The translations under genes and the position numbers were made by a program. Below are positions 17,362-30,845 of a stretch of 39,415 bases of DNA, in pieces. The number at the start of each line of letters is the position of its first letter. The first letter of the stretch is position 1. A model generated the notes under the pieces. That model saw nothing but the letters and a program-made list of their open reading frames with translations, had not been told where the DNA came from and searched no databases. Source of the stretch: CAZSAT01 sp964604675 (GTDB taxonomy: Bacteria > Myxococcota_A > UBA796 > CAJQPC01); the NCBI GenBank assembly GCA_964604675.1, contig CAZSAT010000066.1:1-39415 (forward strand). Reading direction: 5' to 3'.

Positions 17362-18569
17362 TCGGGCTCCTCACCTTCGCCTGCAGCACCCAACCGGGGA
17401 CCGACCCCCTCGTCGAGGGACCGGCCGCGGCCCCGGTCTCCCAGACGCTGGCCGCGCCCGTCGAGCCCGAGCGGTCCACGCCGTCGCCGTACGCGGTGCC
17501 CGCGGGACCGGACCTGCAGCGGGCGGTGGCGGAGCTCGAGCGCGTGGTCGAGACCTGGGGTGCGAACAGCCAGGACGGCTGGGCGATCGCGCATGCGCTC
17601 ATGGCGAGGGGGCCGGACCTGGTGCTCGACAACGGCGAGCCGGCCGTGCAGTGGCTGTTCAGCGAGTTCGCCCAGGTGCGGGAGCTCGACGGGGAGCGTC
17701 TGATCGGCTTCCCCAGGGAGAGTGAGGGGCGGCGGGTGGAGCCCCACACCGACCTCGTGCTGAAGGTGCTCACCGAGATCGGTGTGTCCCCGTCCACGAT
17801 GGTCGAGGTGGACGGTGAGGCCTTCTCGGTCGCCGACCTCTGGCGGCACAGCGTGCTCACCACCTGGATGAAGAAGAACGGCGACGCCAGCTACCTGGGC
17901 CCCAACGACATGCCGTGGGGCATGCAGGGCATCGCAGCCTGGGCGGACCCGTCGATGACGTGGACCGCCTGGGAGGGCACGCCGATGGATCTGGACGCTC
18001 TCGGTCGCCTGCTGAGTTTCATCGTCTTCAAGGAGTCCAGCGATCAGCTGAACGCGATGCAGCAGGGTCAGCCGCTGGTGAAGAAGGGCCAGGGGCTGTT
18101 CCAGTACACCTGCGGCGGCGCCCACCTGGTGCAAGGCGCCACGTACGTGGCCGCGCGGGGCGCGGGTGGCGAGCAAGCGCTCCAGGTGGCGCGGACGTAT
18201 GGGGCGCTCTGGCTCTGGCGCTTTCCCCAGGAGCTTGCGCTGTATCAAGATGCGGTCGTTCAGCACCCCGAGAAGCGGCTGGTGCTACGCGCCCAGCAGC
18301 TGAAGTTCGTCGGGCACTGGCTCGAGACCATGCACAAGCTGGCCGCCATGGGCCTCTGGGAGGCCGACGCCGCCGGGCAGCTCGCGCTGGCCGAGGCGCT
18401 CGGGGTGCTGGTCGACACGGTGAAGGACCTCAAGGCCCTCGGCGCGCTCGACAACCTGGACGCCATCCGAGCCGAGAACGAGCAGCTGTACCTCGATCTG
18501 GTGGGCGACTCGGCCCATGCGCTCCGGGGCGTCTCGCTGGCCACAGGTGCCGGCACCGTGCGCTGGTAG
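17358..18569 (+). CDS. Uncharacterised lipoprotein
   Basis: 403 residues starting from a GTG within the upstream stop: MIGLLTFACSTQ, again a lipobox with only eight preceding residues. A Pro/Ala-rich linker runs to about residue 50, followed by an alpha-helical domain (LQRAVAELERVVETWG, MQGIAAWADPSMTWTAW, GQGLFQYTCGGAHLVQG, LKFVGHWLETMHKLAAMG). The His in TCGGAHLVQG and several other His residues could bind metal, but no known enzyme motif is recognised. It is coupled to the beta-propeller protein, so the two probably act together in the envelope. Confidence 0.72.
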   Translation: MIGLLTFACSTQPGTDPLVEGPAAAPVSQTLAAPVEPERSTPSPYAVPAGPDLQRAVAELERVVETWGANSQDGWAIAHALMARGPDLVLDNGEPAVQWLFSEFAQVRELDGERLIGFPRESEGRRVEPHTDLVLKVLTEIGVSPSTMVEVDGEAFSVADLWRHSVLTTWMKKNGDASYLGPNDMPWGMQGIAAWADPSMTWTAWEGTPMDLDALGRLLSFIVFKESSDQLNAMQQGQPLVKKGQGLFQYTCGGAHLVQGATYVAARGAGGEQALQVARTYGALWLWRFPQELALYQDAVVQHPEKRLVLRAQQLKFVGHWLETMHKLAAMGLWEADAAGQLALAEALGVLVDTVKDLKALGALDNLDAIRAENEQLYLDLVGDSAHALRGVSLATGAGTVRW

Positions 18570-18599
18570 ACGCGTTATCCGCGGGGCTTCGGAGGCCCC

Positions 18600-20387
18600 A
18601 TGGCAGAGCCCGTCGCAGCCGCAGAGAACCCCTTGGAGCAACTCCATCGGCCGCAACCGGGCGAGCTGGCGCTGACGGTACGGGCGGTGGCCGTGGGCTG
18701 CCTGCTCGGCGGTGTCGTCTCGGCGATGAACATCTACTTCGGACTTCGGACCGGGTGGTCCATCGGCGGGAGCCTCATCGCGGCCATCCTGGGCTACTCG
18801 TTCTTCGCTGCCGTGCCCTTCGGCAAGGGCTACACCGTGCTCGAGGCCAACATCACCCAGACCGCTGGCTCCGCGGCGGGCACGATGACCTCGGCGGCTG
18901 GCCTGCTGGCGTGCATTCCTGCGATGGGCATGCTCGGCTACGACCTGAGCTACCTGGAGCTCACGCTCTGGGCGGGATCGATCGCCTACCTCGGGGTGTT
19001 CTTCGCTGTGCCGCTCCGCCGCCAGATGGTGGTCGTGGAGCAGCTCCGTTTCCCCACCGGCACGGCCACCGCCAACACCATCGTCGCGATGTTCGCATCG
19101 GGCGACGAAGCGATCCGGAAGTCCCGCGTGCTCATCCGATGGGGCATCGGGGCGGCGGTCTTCACCTTGGTGTCGTTCTTCGTGCCCCAGCTCGCGCACC
19201 CGCCTCCCGAGTGGCTCGGTGCGGTGGGCGTGAGCCTCGGCGCGTTGGGATTCAGCCTCCTCATCAGCCCGCTGATGGCCGGGGCCGGCATCCTCATCGG
19301 CATGCGCGTGGGCGCGTCCCTGTTCCTCGGAGCGGTGTTCTCCTGGGGAATCCTGGGACCTTGGGTCCAGACTCAGGGCTGGGCGACGGGCGCGTTCATG
19401 TCCTACAGCGACGGCGTGCGCGGTTGGATCTTGTGGCCGGGGGTGGCCATCATGGTCGGGGATGCGCTCACCCAGCTGGGCCTGTCCTGGCGCTCCATCC
19501 TGAACACCTTCAAGAGTGCGGGGAACAGCGGCGAGGCCGAGGATCGGACGGCGTCCGACGAGCAGATCCCCAACAGCTGGTGGATGGGGGGACTGGCCGT
19601 GGCCACTCTGGCGACCGTGGTCTCCGCGAAGGTGCTCTTCGAGATCCCGATCCATCTGAGCGTCATCGCGGTCGCGTTGAGCTCGGTGCTCGCGGCCATC
19701 GCGGTGCGATCCACCGGCGAGACCGACATCAACCCCATCGGCGGCATGGGCAAGGTCACACAGCTCGTCTTCGGGGGTCTCGCTCCCGGGGCGATGGCGA
19801 CCAACCTGATGGCGGCCGGCATCGCCGGTGCCGGGGCGAGCCAGGCCGGTGACATGATGCAGGATCTGAAGACCGGCTACCTCCTTGGCGCCAGTCCCCG
19901 GCGACAGATGATCGCCCAGTTCTGCGGTGTGGCGTGCGGCATCCTCTTCTGCGTGCCGATCTACAAGCTCTTCGACACGGCCTACGACATCGGCGGGGAG
20001 GAGCTCCCTGCCCCCGCCGCGCACGCCTGGCGTGCCATGGCTGAGCTCCTCGCCAACGGCCTCGAGGCGCTCCCCGCGAATGCCGAAGCGGCGGTCGTCG
20101 GCGGCTTCGCGTTCGGCGTGTTGATGCCCTTGATCAAGAAGTTCGTGCCGAGCGTCGCGGCCTGGTTGCCGAGCGGCCTCGCCTTCGGCATCGCCTTCAT
20201 CGTGCCGGCCTACTACTCCGTGGCGATGTTCCTGGGAGCCGTGCTGTTCCTGGCTTGGAGCAAGAAGGCGCCCCAGGCCGCGACGGCGCTGGGCTTCGCC
20301 GTGGCCAGCGGCCTCATCGCGGGCGAGGGGCTGATGGGCATCGTCACCGCCGTGCTCACGCTGCTCGGGTTCGGCGCCCTGACCTGA
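18600..20387 (+). CDS. OPT-family oligopeptide/metal-chelate transporter
   Basis: 595 residues with about 14-16 membrane segments. Characteristic OPT pieces include AMNIYFGLRTGWSIGGSLIA, a family-typical ANITQTAGSAAG, LRFPTGTATANTI, and a C-terminal PSGLAFGIAFIVPAYYSVAM. OPT proteins import small peptides or metal-chelate complexes across the inner membrane. The substrate here is not deducible, but the convergent gene encodes a protein with a histidine-rich tail. GGAGG four bases upstream of the ATG supports the start. It lies 30 bases after the upstream lipoprotein, possibly in the same transcript. Confidence 0.93.
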   Translation: MAEPVAAAENPLEQLHRPQPGELALTVRAVAVGCLLGGVVSAMNIYFGLRTGWSIGGSLIAAILGYSFFAAVPFGKGYTVLEANITQTAGSAAGTMTSAAGLLACIPAMGMLGYDLSYLELTLWAGSIAYLGVFFAVPLRRQMVVVEQLRFPTGTATANTIVAMFASGDEAIRKSRVLIRWGIGAAVFTLVSFFVPQLAHPPPEWLGAVGVSLGALGFSLLISPLMAGAGILIGMRVGASLFLGAVFSWGILGPWVQTQGWATGAFMSYSDGVRGWILWPGVAIMVGDALTQLGLSWRSILNTFKSAGNSGEAEDRTASDEQIPNSWWMGGLAVATLATVVSAKVLFEIPIHLSVIAVALSSVLAAIAVRSTGETDINPIGGMGKVTQLVFGGLAPGAMATNLMAAGIAGAGASQAGDMMQDLKTGYLLGASPRRQMIAQFCGVACGILFCVPIYKLFDTAYDIGGEELPAPAAHAWRAMAELLANGLEALPANAEAAVVGGFAFGVLMPLIKKFVPSVAAWLPSGLAFGIAFIVPAYYSVAMFLGAVLFLAWSKKAPQAATALGFAVASGLIAGEGLMGIVTAVLTLLGFGALT

Positions 20388-20392
20388 GGGGT

Positions 20393-21430
20393 TCAGTCGT
20401 GGTCGCAGTGCGGACCATGCACATGCTCGTGGTGGTGGTGGGCATGGTCGTGCCCCGACTCGACCTGCGAAGCGGCCTCCGCAAGGGCCCGGAGTGTGAT
20501 CTGGAACGCAGCCCAGCGCACGAAGGGGACCTCGGAGCCTGACGCGTCGGCGTTGAGCACCTCGACGAGCTGCGCCGACTCGGCGGCCAGCTCCTGATCG
20601 CCGCTCGAGGTCGCCCAGAGCGCGAGCCGGGTGGCGCGTCTCGCCCAGGCCGAGCGCACCTGCGGGTTGTCGAAGAGCGCCTCGCCGCAGCGCCTCTCGA
20701 GGTCCTCCTGGCGCTCCGCCTCCTGCTCGGACGTGAGCTCCAGCTGCGCGCTCGCCCGCTCGAGGATCTCCTTGGAGACCTCGACGAGCGTGTCGGGATC
20801 GGCCTCCCAGTAGGGTCCGGCGAAGCGCTTGAGCGCCTCGCCCTGCAGCGTCCCCGTGGCGGCTTCGATGCCGGCCAGCGGATCGATGAGCGCAGCGCTG
20901 TTCCGGATGCCGTCGGGCACCGCCGCGGAGAAGGCCTTCCAGTCGGGCGCATCCTTCCCTGTCAGGCGTCGGAGCTCGGAGACGCCCTGCGCGGCCATGC
21001 CGTACACGGTCGGAAAGCTCACCGGGACCAGCCCCTCGGCTTCGCCCAGCTCCCTGGTCAGGCGTCGCCAGCCGCTCCGCGACGTCGGCACGAACCGTGC
21101 GTCGCTGCGCACACCCTGGCCCCCGCCCACAAAGCCGATCCAGGCCCCGCACACGTCCTCGTCGGCCCAACCGAGCACCACGTAGCAGTAGCCCTCCTCG
21201 TCGGGAGGCCCCATCCAGGCCCCGCTCAGCGTCTCGAGACGCTCCTTGCCGAGGGAGAACGCGGCTGCAGGGCGCTGCGCAGCGACCTTGACCCCCTGGC
21301 TGCGGAGGCGATGGAGCGCCTTCTTCGCGGCCTTCTTGACCTGCTTGTCTCCCTTGGTGAGGGCCTGGAGTGCGCCCACGTCGCCCGCGGCGAGCGCGTC
21401 TTGGACCTGCTTGAATGCATCGGTGTTCAT
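20393..21430 (-). CDS. Uncharacterised protein with histidine-rich C-terminus
   Basis: 345 residues, soluble and helix-rich. The N-terminus is Lys-rich (KQVKKAAKKALHRLRSQGVK). The middle has GYCYVVLGWADEDVCGAW, and a coiled region includes LTSEQEAERQEDLERRCGEA. The last 20 residues contain about nine His plus Asp/Glu and one Cys (HDHAHHHHEHVHGPHCDH), as in metal-storage or metal-delivery proteins. It begins one base after the maeB stop (TGACATG), so it is translated from the maeB transcript. It is convergent with the OPT transporter with only five bases between stops. No family is recognised; metal binding is inferred from the tail. Confidence 0.75.
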   Translation of the reverse strand: MNTDAFKQVQDALAAGDVGALQALTKGDKQVKKAAKKALHRLRSQGVKVAAQRPAAAFSLGKERLETLSGAWMGPPDEEGYCYVVLGWADEDVCGAWIGFVGGGQGVRSDARFVPTSRSGWRRLTRELGEAEGLVPVSFPTVYGMAAQGVSELRRLTGKDAPDWKAFSAAVPDGIRNSAALIDPLAGIEAATGTLQGEALKRFAGPYWEADPDTLVEVSKEILERASAQLELTSEQEAERQEDLERRCGEALFDNPQVRSAWARRATRLALWATSSGDQELAAESAQLVEVLNADASGSEVPFVRWAAFQITLRALAEAASQVESGHDHAHHHHEHVHGPHCDHD

Positions 21431-21431
21431 G

Positions 21432-23684
<2,253 letters not shown>

Positions 23685-23706
23685 GGACAACCTCCTGGGG
23701 ATCAGG

Positions 23707-24144
23707 ATGCTTAGCCCGGACCGCCTCATCGGTCTTGTCGCCCTCGAGATCAGGAGGCTGGTCGAGGACATCGACCGACGCGCCGAGCTGTTGGTGGAGA
23801 TCTGGGCCCGCTACCGGAGCCGAAAACCCTTCCTCGACACCACCTTCGCCCGATGGACCACCTTGGGGTTTCCCGAGTTGGCGCTGTTGGAGCCGGAGCA
23901 GCTCGACGCGCTCGAGACCTTCTACCGCGAGCTCGATGAGCTGCGCCTCTATGTGGCGTACACCGAGGACATGCCGCAAGCGATGGAGAACACGCTTCGC
24001 GGCGCGGTGGTCCGGCTGAAGAGCAAGGGTTCTGCGGCCCTCATCGTGCTCGGGCAGCGGCCCATCGACGACGTCGAACCGCTGGGTTGGGAGATCCGGA
24101 AGCCCGGAGCCGCCGTCGAGTGGGATCTCGGGCTCGAGGAGTGA
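23707..24144 (+). CDS. Small uncharacterised protein
   Basis: 145 residues starting MLSPDRLIGLVALEIRRLVE, with GGGGA five bases before the ATG. An N-terminal amphipathic helix bundle is followed by KPFLDTTFARWTTLGFPELA and a C-terminal segment ALIVLGQRPIDDVEPLGWEI. The predicted protein is acidic and soluble with no signal peptide. No family is recognised. It is divergent from maeB, and its stop lies about 30 bases before the 3' end of the antisense-oriented rnpB. Confidence 0.68.
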   Translation: MLSPDRLIGLVALEIRRLVEDIDRRAELLVEIWARYRSRKPFLDTTFARWTTLGFPELALLEPEQLDALETFYRELDELRLYVAYTEDMPQAMENTLRGAVVRLKSKGSAALIVLGQRPIDDVEPLGWEIRKPGAAVEWDLGLEE

Positions 24145-24171
24145 GCCGGCTCCAGCTTCCGGAAGAGGGGA

Positions 24172-24620
24172 CAGCTCGAAGAGGGCCGTAAGCCGGGTTC
24201 TGTGCCTGCGCGCGGTCGCCCGCGTGCAGGTGACGTCCATTCCTCTAGGCCGGCCGTTGCCGACCGGCTCCAGCAGCCTACCTGGGAGTTGGGCGGGCAG
24301 CCCACTCCACGCTCGGCCTTGCACCGGATGGGGTTTACCTGGCCGACCTCGTCACCGAGGCCGCCGGTGGTCTCTTACACCACCCTTTGAACCTTGCCCG
24401 CGGTCCGAAGACCCCGCCGACCTGCCACGCGACCACGCCCCCGTGATCGGGGGTTCGTCGCGCGCAGCGTTGGAGGCGTACCTGGCGGTCTGCTCTCTGT
24501 TGCGCTTTCCTCCGCGTCGCCGCGACTGGGAGTTACCCAGCACCCTGCCCTGCGGTGCCCGGACTTTCCTCCCGTCTCCCTTGATGGAAGACCGGCGGAC
24601 GTCTGGCCCTCTTCGAGCTG
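24172..24620 (-). ncRNA. rnpB: RNase P RNA, bacterial type A
   Basis: The catalytic RNA of RNase P, which trims tRNA 5' ends. The minus strand carries the conserved 5' block GAGGAAAGTCCGGGC (plus 24557-24571) and the 3' block ACAGAACCCGGCTTAC (plus 24188-24203). Between them lie GGTAAACCCC, AGAGACCACCGG and the usual set of helices. The P1 stem is a perfect 16-bp pairing between 24605-24620 and 24172-24187. Its length of about 449 nt suits a GC-rich proteobacterial-type RNA. It sits 30 bases after the zinc-ribbon gene on the same strand. Confidence 0.97.
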
Positions 24621-24630
24621 AAAGGAACGT

Positions 24631-24644
24631 GGCCCCAAGGGGCC
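24631..24644 (-). terminator. GC hairpin between zinc-ribbon gene and rnpB
   Basis: GGCCCC-AA-GGGGCC is a perfect 6-bp-stem inverted repeat placed between the zinc-ribbon stop and the rnpB 5' end. On the minus strand it is followed by ACGTTCCTTT, only a weak T-tract. It may terminate upstream transcription or mark rnpB processing. Confidence 0.3.
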
Positions 24645-24650
24645 GGATCC

Positions 24651-25349
24651 TCAGCTTAGCGCGCCGAGGAAGCGTGAGCACGAGGGGCAGGTCTGCACGC
24701 TCACCGCGCGCTTGTGGGCCTCCAGCCGTTCCTGGGGGATGCGCTTGAAGCAGCCGCCGCAGTCCGCGCCTCGAAGCGCCGAGATCGGCTCGCGGCCCTT
24801 CTCGATGAGCAGACCGTAGCGGCTCAGGTAGTCGCCCCGGACGTGGGTCCTGGCGTCGTCTCGCGTCGAGCTCTGGACCGTGATCTCGGCATGGAGTCCG
24901 GGAGAGCGGGTGTCGAGCGCGGAGGTGGCCTCGCGCAGCTTGAGCTCACGGAGCTCCACGCCGCCGAGGCTGCGGTCCATCCGACCGTCGCAGTCCTCGA
25001 TCTCCTCGTAGAGCTCCAGGAGGTCTGTCTCGATCTCATCGACGATGTCGGTGCATTCGCTGAGCTGTTTCTGCGCCACGAGGAAGTCCGAGACGATGCC
25101 CGCGTCGAGCTGCTGCTGCGTGCGGTCGCGGCGCTTCACGTAGGTGTCGAGGCGGCGTGACAACGCGTGGTCGCGCTCCTTCAGCGCAGCGCGCTCGGCC
25201 ACCAGCACCTCGTGGGCGGCGCGGGCCGACACGAGCTCGCCCTTGCACGCTTCCACCCTCGCGTGGAGCGCAGCGAGCTCGTCGGTCAGGCGGTCAAGCG
25301 CCTGGTCTTCGGCCCAGAGCGCGGCGAGGGCTTCGAGTTCAGGATGCAC
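24651..25349 (-). CDS. Coiled-coil protein with C-terminal C4 zinc ribbon (COG1579/DUF164 type)
   Basis: 232 residues. A long helical hairpin occupies residues 1-180 (LAALWAEDQALDRLTDELAA, VKRRDRTQQQLDAGIVSDFL). The C-terminal zinc ribbon has CGGCFKRIPQERLEAHK and VQTCPSCSRFLGA, so the ligands are two CxxC pairs. Proteins of this family are cytoplasmic and have been linked to nucleic-acid interaction, but their exact role is not settled. The start is set at GTG 25349 (MHPELEALAAL), with GGAG seven bases upstream. An upstream in-frame ATG at 25385 would lie inside the tRNA gene and is rejected. Confidence 0.9.
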   Translation of the reverse strand: MHPELEALAALWAEDQALDRLTDELAALHARVEACKGELVSARAAHEVLVAERAALKERDHALSRRLDTYVKRRDRTQQQLDAGIVSDFLVAQKQLSECTDIVDEIETDLLELYEEIEDCDGRMDRSLGGVELRELKLREATSALDTRSPGLHAEITVQSSTRDDARTHVRGDYLSRYGLLIEKGREPISALRGADCGGCFKRIPQERLEAHKRAVSVQTCPSCSRFLGALS

Positions 25350-25376
25350 AGACGGACTCCAGGGCGACAGAGAGGG

Positions 25377-25449
25377 TGGGCCCACCAGGATTCGAACCTG
25401 GGACCCTCCGGGTATGAGCCGGGTGCTCTCACCGCTGAGCTACAGGCCC
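25377..25449 (-). tRNA. tRNA with CAT anticodon (elongator Met, or Ile2 if lysidine-modified)
   Basis: A full cloverleaf of 73 nt: acceptor strand GGGCCTG pairs with TGGGCCC (two wobble pairs at the base), D arm GCTC/GAGC, anticodon loop CTCATAC with CAT at 25416-25414, and T loop TTCGAATC. The paired first base argues against initiator tRNA. The 3' CCA is not encoded. Position 27-43 of the anticodon stem is a C-A mismatch. It lies between rpoD and the zinc-ribbon gene, so RNase P processing of a common transcript is likely. Confidence 0.93.
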
Positions 25450-25484
25450 TGAAGAGGCCTAACCGCCTGCCGCTCGAAGAGGGC

Positions 25485-27197
<1,713 letters not shown>

Positions 27198-27506
27198 GCT
27201 GCTACCTGTGCTCGGGGGGCTGCTTCAACGCGCACCCTTCGAAGCCGTAACATGGCCACGAAAGGCGCCATGGGGGGCGCTTGTGGTAGGCGCGTGCGCT
27301 TGCGCGCGGCGCGTCTGGATCGGTGGGGAGGGTCGCCGTGCGTGCAAGGGCGGGGCTCTCTCCGGAGGCACGACGGCAACAGGACGGGCGCTGTCGTCGA
27401 GACGTCCCTCGTAACGTGACCCCTTTTGGACAAAACGGCAACGTTTTTTTTCTTGACAGTGCTGTCGAGCTCGTTCCACGGCCCCCGCACCCTCGACGTC
27501 TACGGT
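27198..27506 (-). promoter_or_regulatory. dnaG-rpoD intergenic region, probable rpoD promoter region
   Basis: 309 bases without a gene. A locally A/T-rich patch (27426-27452) stands out from the GC-rich surroundings and contains AAAACG-GCAA-CGTTTT followed by more T on the plus strand, plus GACAG/CTGTC dyads. On the minus strand a heat-shock-like pair CTTGCAC / CCCCACC with 13-base spacing lies at 27348-27322. No convincing sigma-70 -35/-10 pair was found. Assignment as the rpoD promoter is inference from position. Confidence 0.35.
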
Positions 27507-29288
27507 TCAGTCCGTGCTGTCCGCCAGCCCGCGCGCAACGAGTCGACGTAAAGGCGGCAGCTGCGCCTGCAGCTCTGCCCGCTCACGGACCAGCTGGAGC
27601 AGCTGCTCGGGGTCGGTGTGTTGCTCCAACCGGTGCTTGACGTCGCGCAGGCGACCTTGGACCTGGCGAAGCTGGAGGCGCGCGACGGTGCGGCGCGCGG
27701 CGATCGCGGCGGTGGGCGCGTCGTGGGGGCCGGGGCGAGCAGCCGCTGACGTGAACAGGGCCACCACGTCGGGGTCGTCCGTCTCCGACAGCACGATCGA
27801 GAGCGGCTCGCCACCGAGCAGGCGGGCGATCGTACGGCCAACCCCGGTGTGCTTCGTCACCAGCCGGGGCTCCACTTCGGTGAGCACCGGGGAGACGGCG
27901 GCCGTGTGGTGCACGAGCAGCCAGACGAGCTCCTTGAGCTCCAGGCTGGCGCGGAGCCGGCGGCGCGCGTCCGGGTCGGGCGCGCCGGGGGCTTCGCGGC
28001 GACCGCGTCCCACAGCTTCTCGCAGGGCGTACTCCTGAACATCCAGCAGATCGGCGACACGGGGGAGGGTGGTGTTTCGAAGTGCGTCCGGCATCCGTCG
28101 CAGCAACGGCACCACCTCCCGCACCGCCTCGGCCTTGCCGGCGCCGGAGCGTCCGTGCCGCGTCGAGAGCCGCCGCGCGACGTTCTCCAACAGAGGCGTG
28201 GCGCGCTTCAGGGCGAGCTCGAAGGCCTGGGTTCCATGCTCCTGGACGAAGTCGTCCGGGTCCTTGTCGTCGCCCAGGTCGAGTCGTCGGGCTTCGATGC
28301 CGGCGTCGAGGAACAGCGGCAGGCTTCGCTCGGCGGCCCGCTGTCCCGCCTCGTCGCCATCGAAGACCGTGACGACCGAGCTCGTGAGGCGCTGGAGCTG
28401 GGAGACGTGCTTGGGCGTGAGCGACGTTCCGCAGGTGGCCACGGTCTCCTTGAAGCCGGCCTGGAGCAGCGCCAGCACGTCGAAGTAGCCCTCGACCAGC
28501 AGAGCGCGTCCCCGACGCTGGATGTGCGGGCGAGCCCAGGACAGGCCGTAGAGCGTGGCTGACTTGTCGTAGACCTCGCTCTCGGGCGAGTTGAGGTACT
28601 TGGGACCGTCGCCGCTCATCACCCGCCCGCCGAAGGCCACCGGCCTGTCACGGCTGTCCAGGATCGGAAACACCAGGCGGTCTCGGAACACGTCGTAGGC
28701 GCCGCTGGAGCGCTCCCGCCGCTTCGCGAGGCCCGCTCGCACGGCCAGGTCCACGCCGATGCGCTGCCGGTCCAGCTCGTTCACCAGGTGGTCCCAGCCG
28801 GCGGGCGCGTAGCCGAGGCGGTAGCGCTGCGCCGTGTCCTGGGTGAAGCCGCGGCCCTTGAGGTACTCCCGAGCGGGCGCGGCATCTGGATCGGTCATCA
28901 GGTTCTTGTGGAACCAAGCGGCTGCAGCTTCACACGCATCGTAGAGCGAGGCACGGCGGCGCAGCGCCTGTTGCTCCTGCGGTGTGAGCTGCCGGTCTTC
29001 GATGGTGACGCCGGCCGGCGCGGCCAGCTCGCGCACCGTCTCCACGAAGCCGAGGCCCTGGGTCTTCTGCACGAACTTGAAGACGTCGCCGCCCTCACCA
29101 CAGCCGAAGCAGTGGTAGATCTGCCGCTCGGGGAGCACGTTGAAGCTCGGCGTCTTCTCCCGGTGGAAGGGGCAGAGCCCGATCAGGTTGCGGCCGCGCT
29201 TCTTGAGCGTGACGACCCGACCGACGACCTCCACGATGTCCGTGCGGTCGCGGATCGCTTCGATCGTGTCCTTCGGGATCTGGGCCAC
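27507..29288 (-). CDS. dnaG: DNA primase
   Basis: Makes RNA primers at the replication fork. 593 residues. The zinc-binding domain shows LCPFHREKTPSFNV and YHCFGCGEGGDVFKFV (C, H, C, C ligands). The RNA polymerase core and TOPRIM segment show LVEGYFDVLALLQAG, VATCGTSLTPKH and VFDGDEAGQRAAERS. The C-terminal helicase-interaction part (about 440-593) is Arg/Leu-rich and poorly conserved, as usual. The GTG start at 29288 lies nine bases after the murA stop, so both are probably on one transcript. Confidence 0.98.
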   Translation of the reverse strand: MAQIPKDTIEAIRDRTDIVEVVGRVVTLKKRGRNLIGLCPFHREKTPSFNVLPERQIYHCFGCGEGGDVFKFVQKTQGLGFVETVRELAAPAGVTIEDRQLTPQEQQALRRRASLYDACEAAAAWFHKNLMTDPDAAPAREYLKGRGFTQDTAQRYRLGYAPAGWDHLVNELDRQRIGVDLAVRAGLAKRRERSSGAYDVFRDRLVFPILDSRDRPVAFGGRVMSGDGPKYLNSPESEVYDKSATLYGLSWARPHIQRRGRALLVEGYFDVLALLQAGFKETVATCGTSLTPKHVSQLQRLTSSVVTVFDGDEAGQRAAERSLPLFLDAGIEARRLDLGDDKDPDDFVQEHGTQAFELALKRATPLLENVARRLSTRHGRSGAGKAEAVREVVPLLRRMPDALRNTTLPRVADLLDVQEYALREAVGRGRREAPGAPDPDARRRLRASLELKELVWLLVHHTAAVSPVLTEVEPRLVTKHTGVGRTIARLLGGEPLSIVLSETDDPDVVALFTSAAARPGPHDAPTAAIAARRTVARLQLRQVQGRLRDVKHRLEQHTDPEQLLQLVRERAELQAQLPPLRRLVARGLADSTD

Positions 29289-29297
29289 GGCCCAGGC

Positions 29298-30605
<1,308 letters not shown>

Positions 30606-30718
30606 GCGGGGGGCTCCGAGGGGAGGGGGTCGAGCAGGCTCGAACGGGGCGCCGGCGCGCGGATAACCCGGTGGGGAACCGGATCGCAGCCGCCGGACGG
30701 GAGGATCCCCATCCTATG

Positions 30719-30845
30719 CCTCAGGTCTGGACGGGTCAAGACCTGAGTCCAGCCGTCCGTGCTTGGGTCCCTCAGGACCCGTGAATGGGTCAAGCAAGAC
30801 CCGTGCCAGGCCCGTCACCCGGGCGTCGCCGGGTACACTGTCGTC
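30719..30845 (+). promoter_or_regulatory. Hairpin array and putative -10 upstream of the repeat-protein gene
   Basis: Three inverted repeats sit in tandem: CTCAGGTCT/AGACCTGAG (30720-30728 and 30739-30747), GGGTCC/GGACCC (30765-30770 and 30775-30780) and GGGTC/GACCC (30787-30791 and 30798-30802). They share GGGTC/GACC elements, including a repeated GGGTCAAG. TACACT at 30834-30839 lies seven bases before the GTG start at 30846, so a leaderless transcript is possible. No good -35 is seen. These could be operator sites for a dimeric regulator acting on murA and the divergent gene. Confidence 0.35.

Noticed and set aside
24143..24165. Palindromes GAGCCGGCTC and CTTCCGGAAG as an rnpB terminator
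   Set aside because: Short stems without loops and no T-tract; not enough to call a terminator.
25350..25385. N-terminal extension of the zinc-ribbon protein from the ATG at 25385
   Set aside because: That ATG lies within the tRNA; the GTG at 25349 has a ribosome site and begins the conserved helix.
27453..27458. TTGACA on the plus strand as a -35 box
   Set aside because: No -10 at 16-18 bases and no plus-strand gene downstream; it is part of a short dyad.
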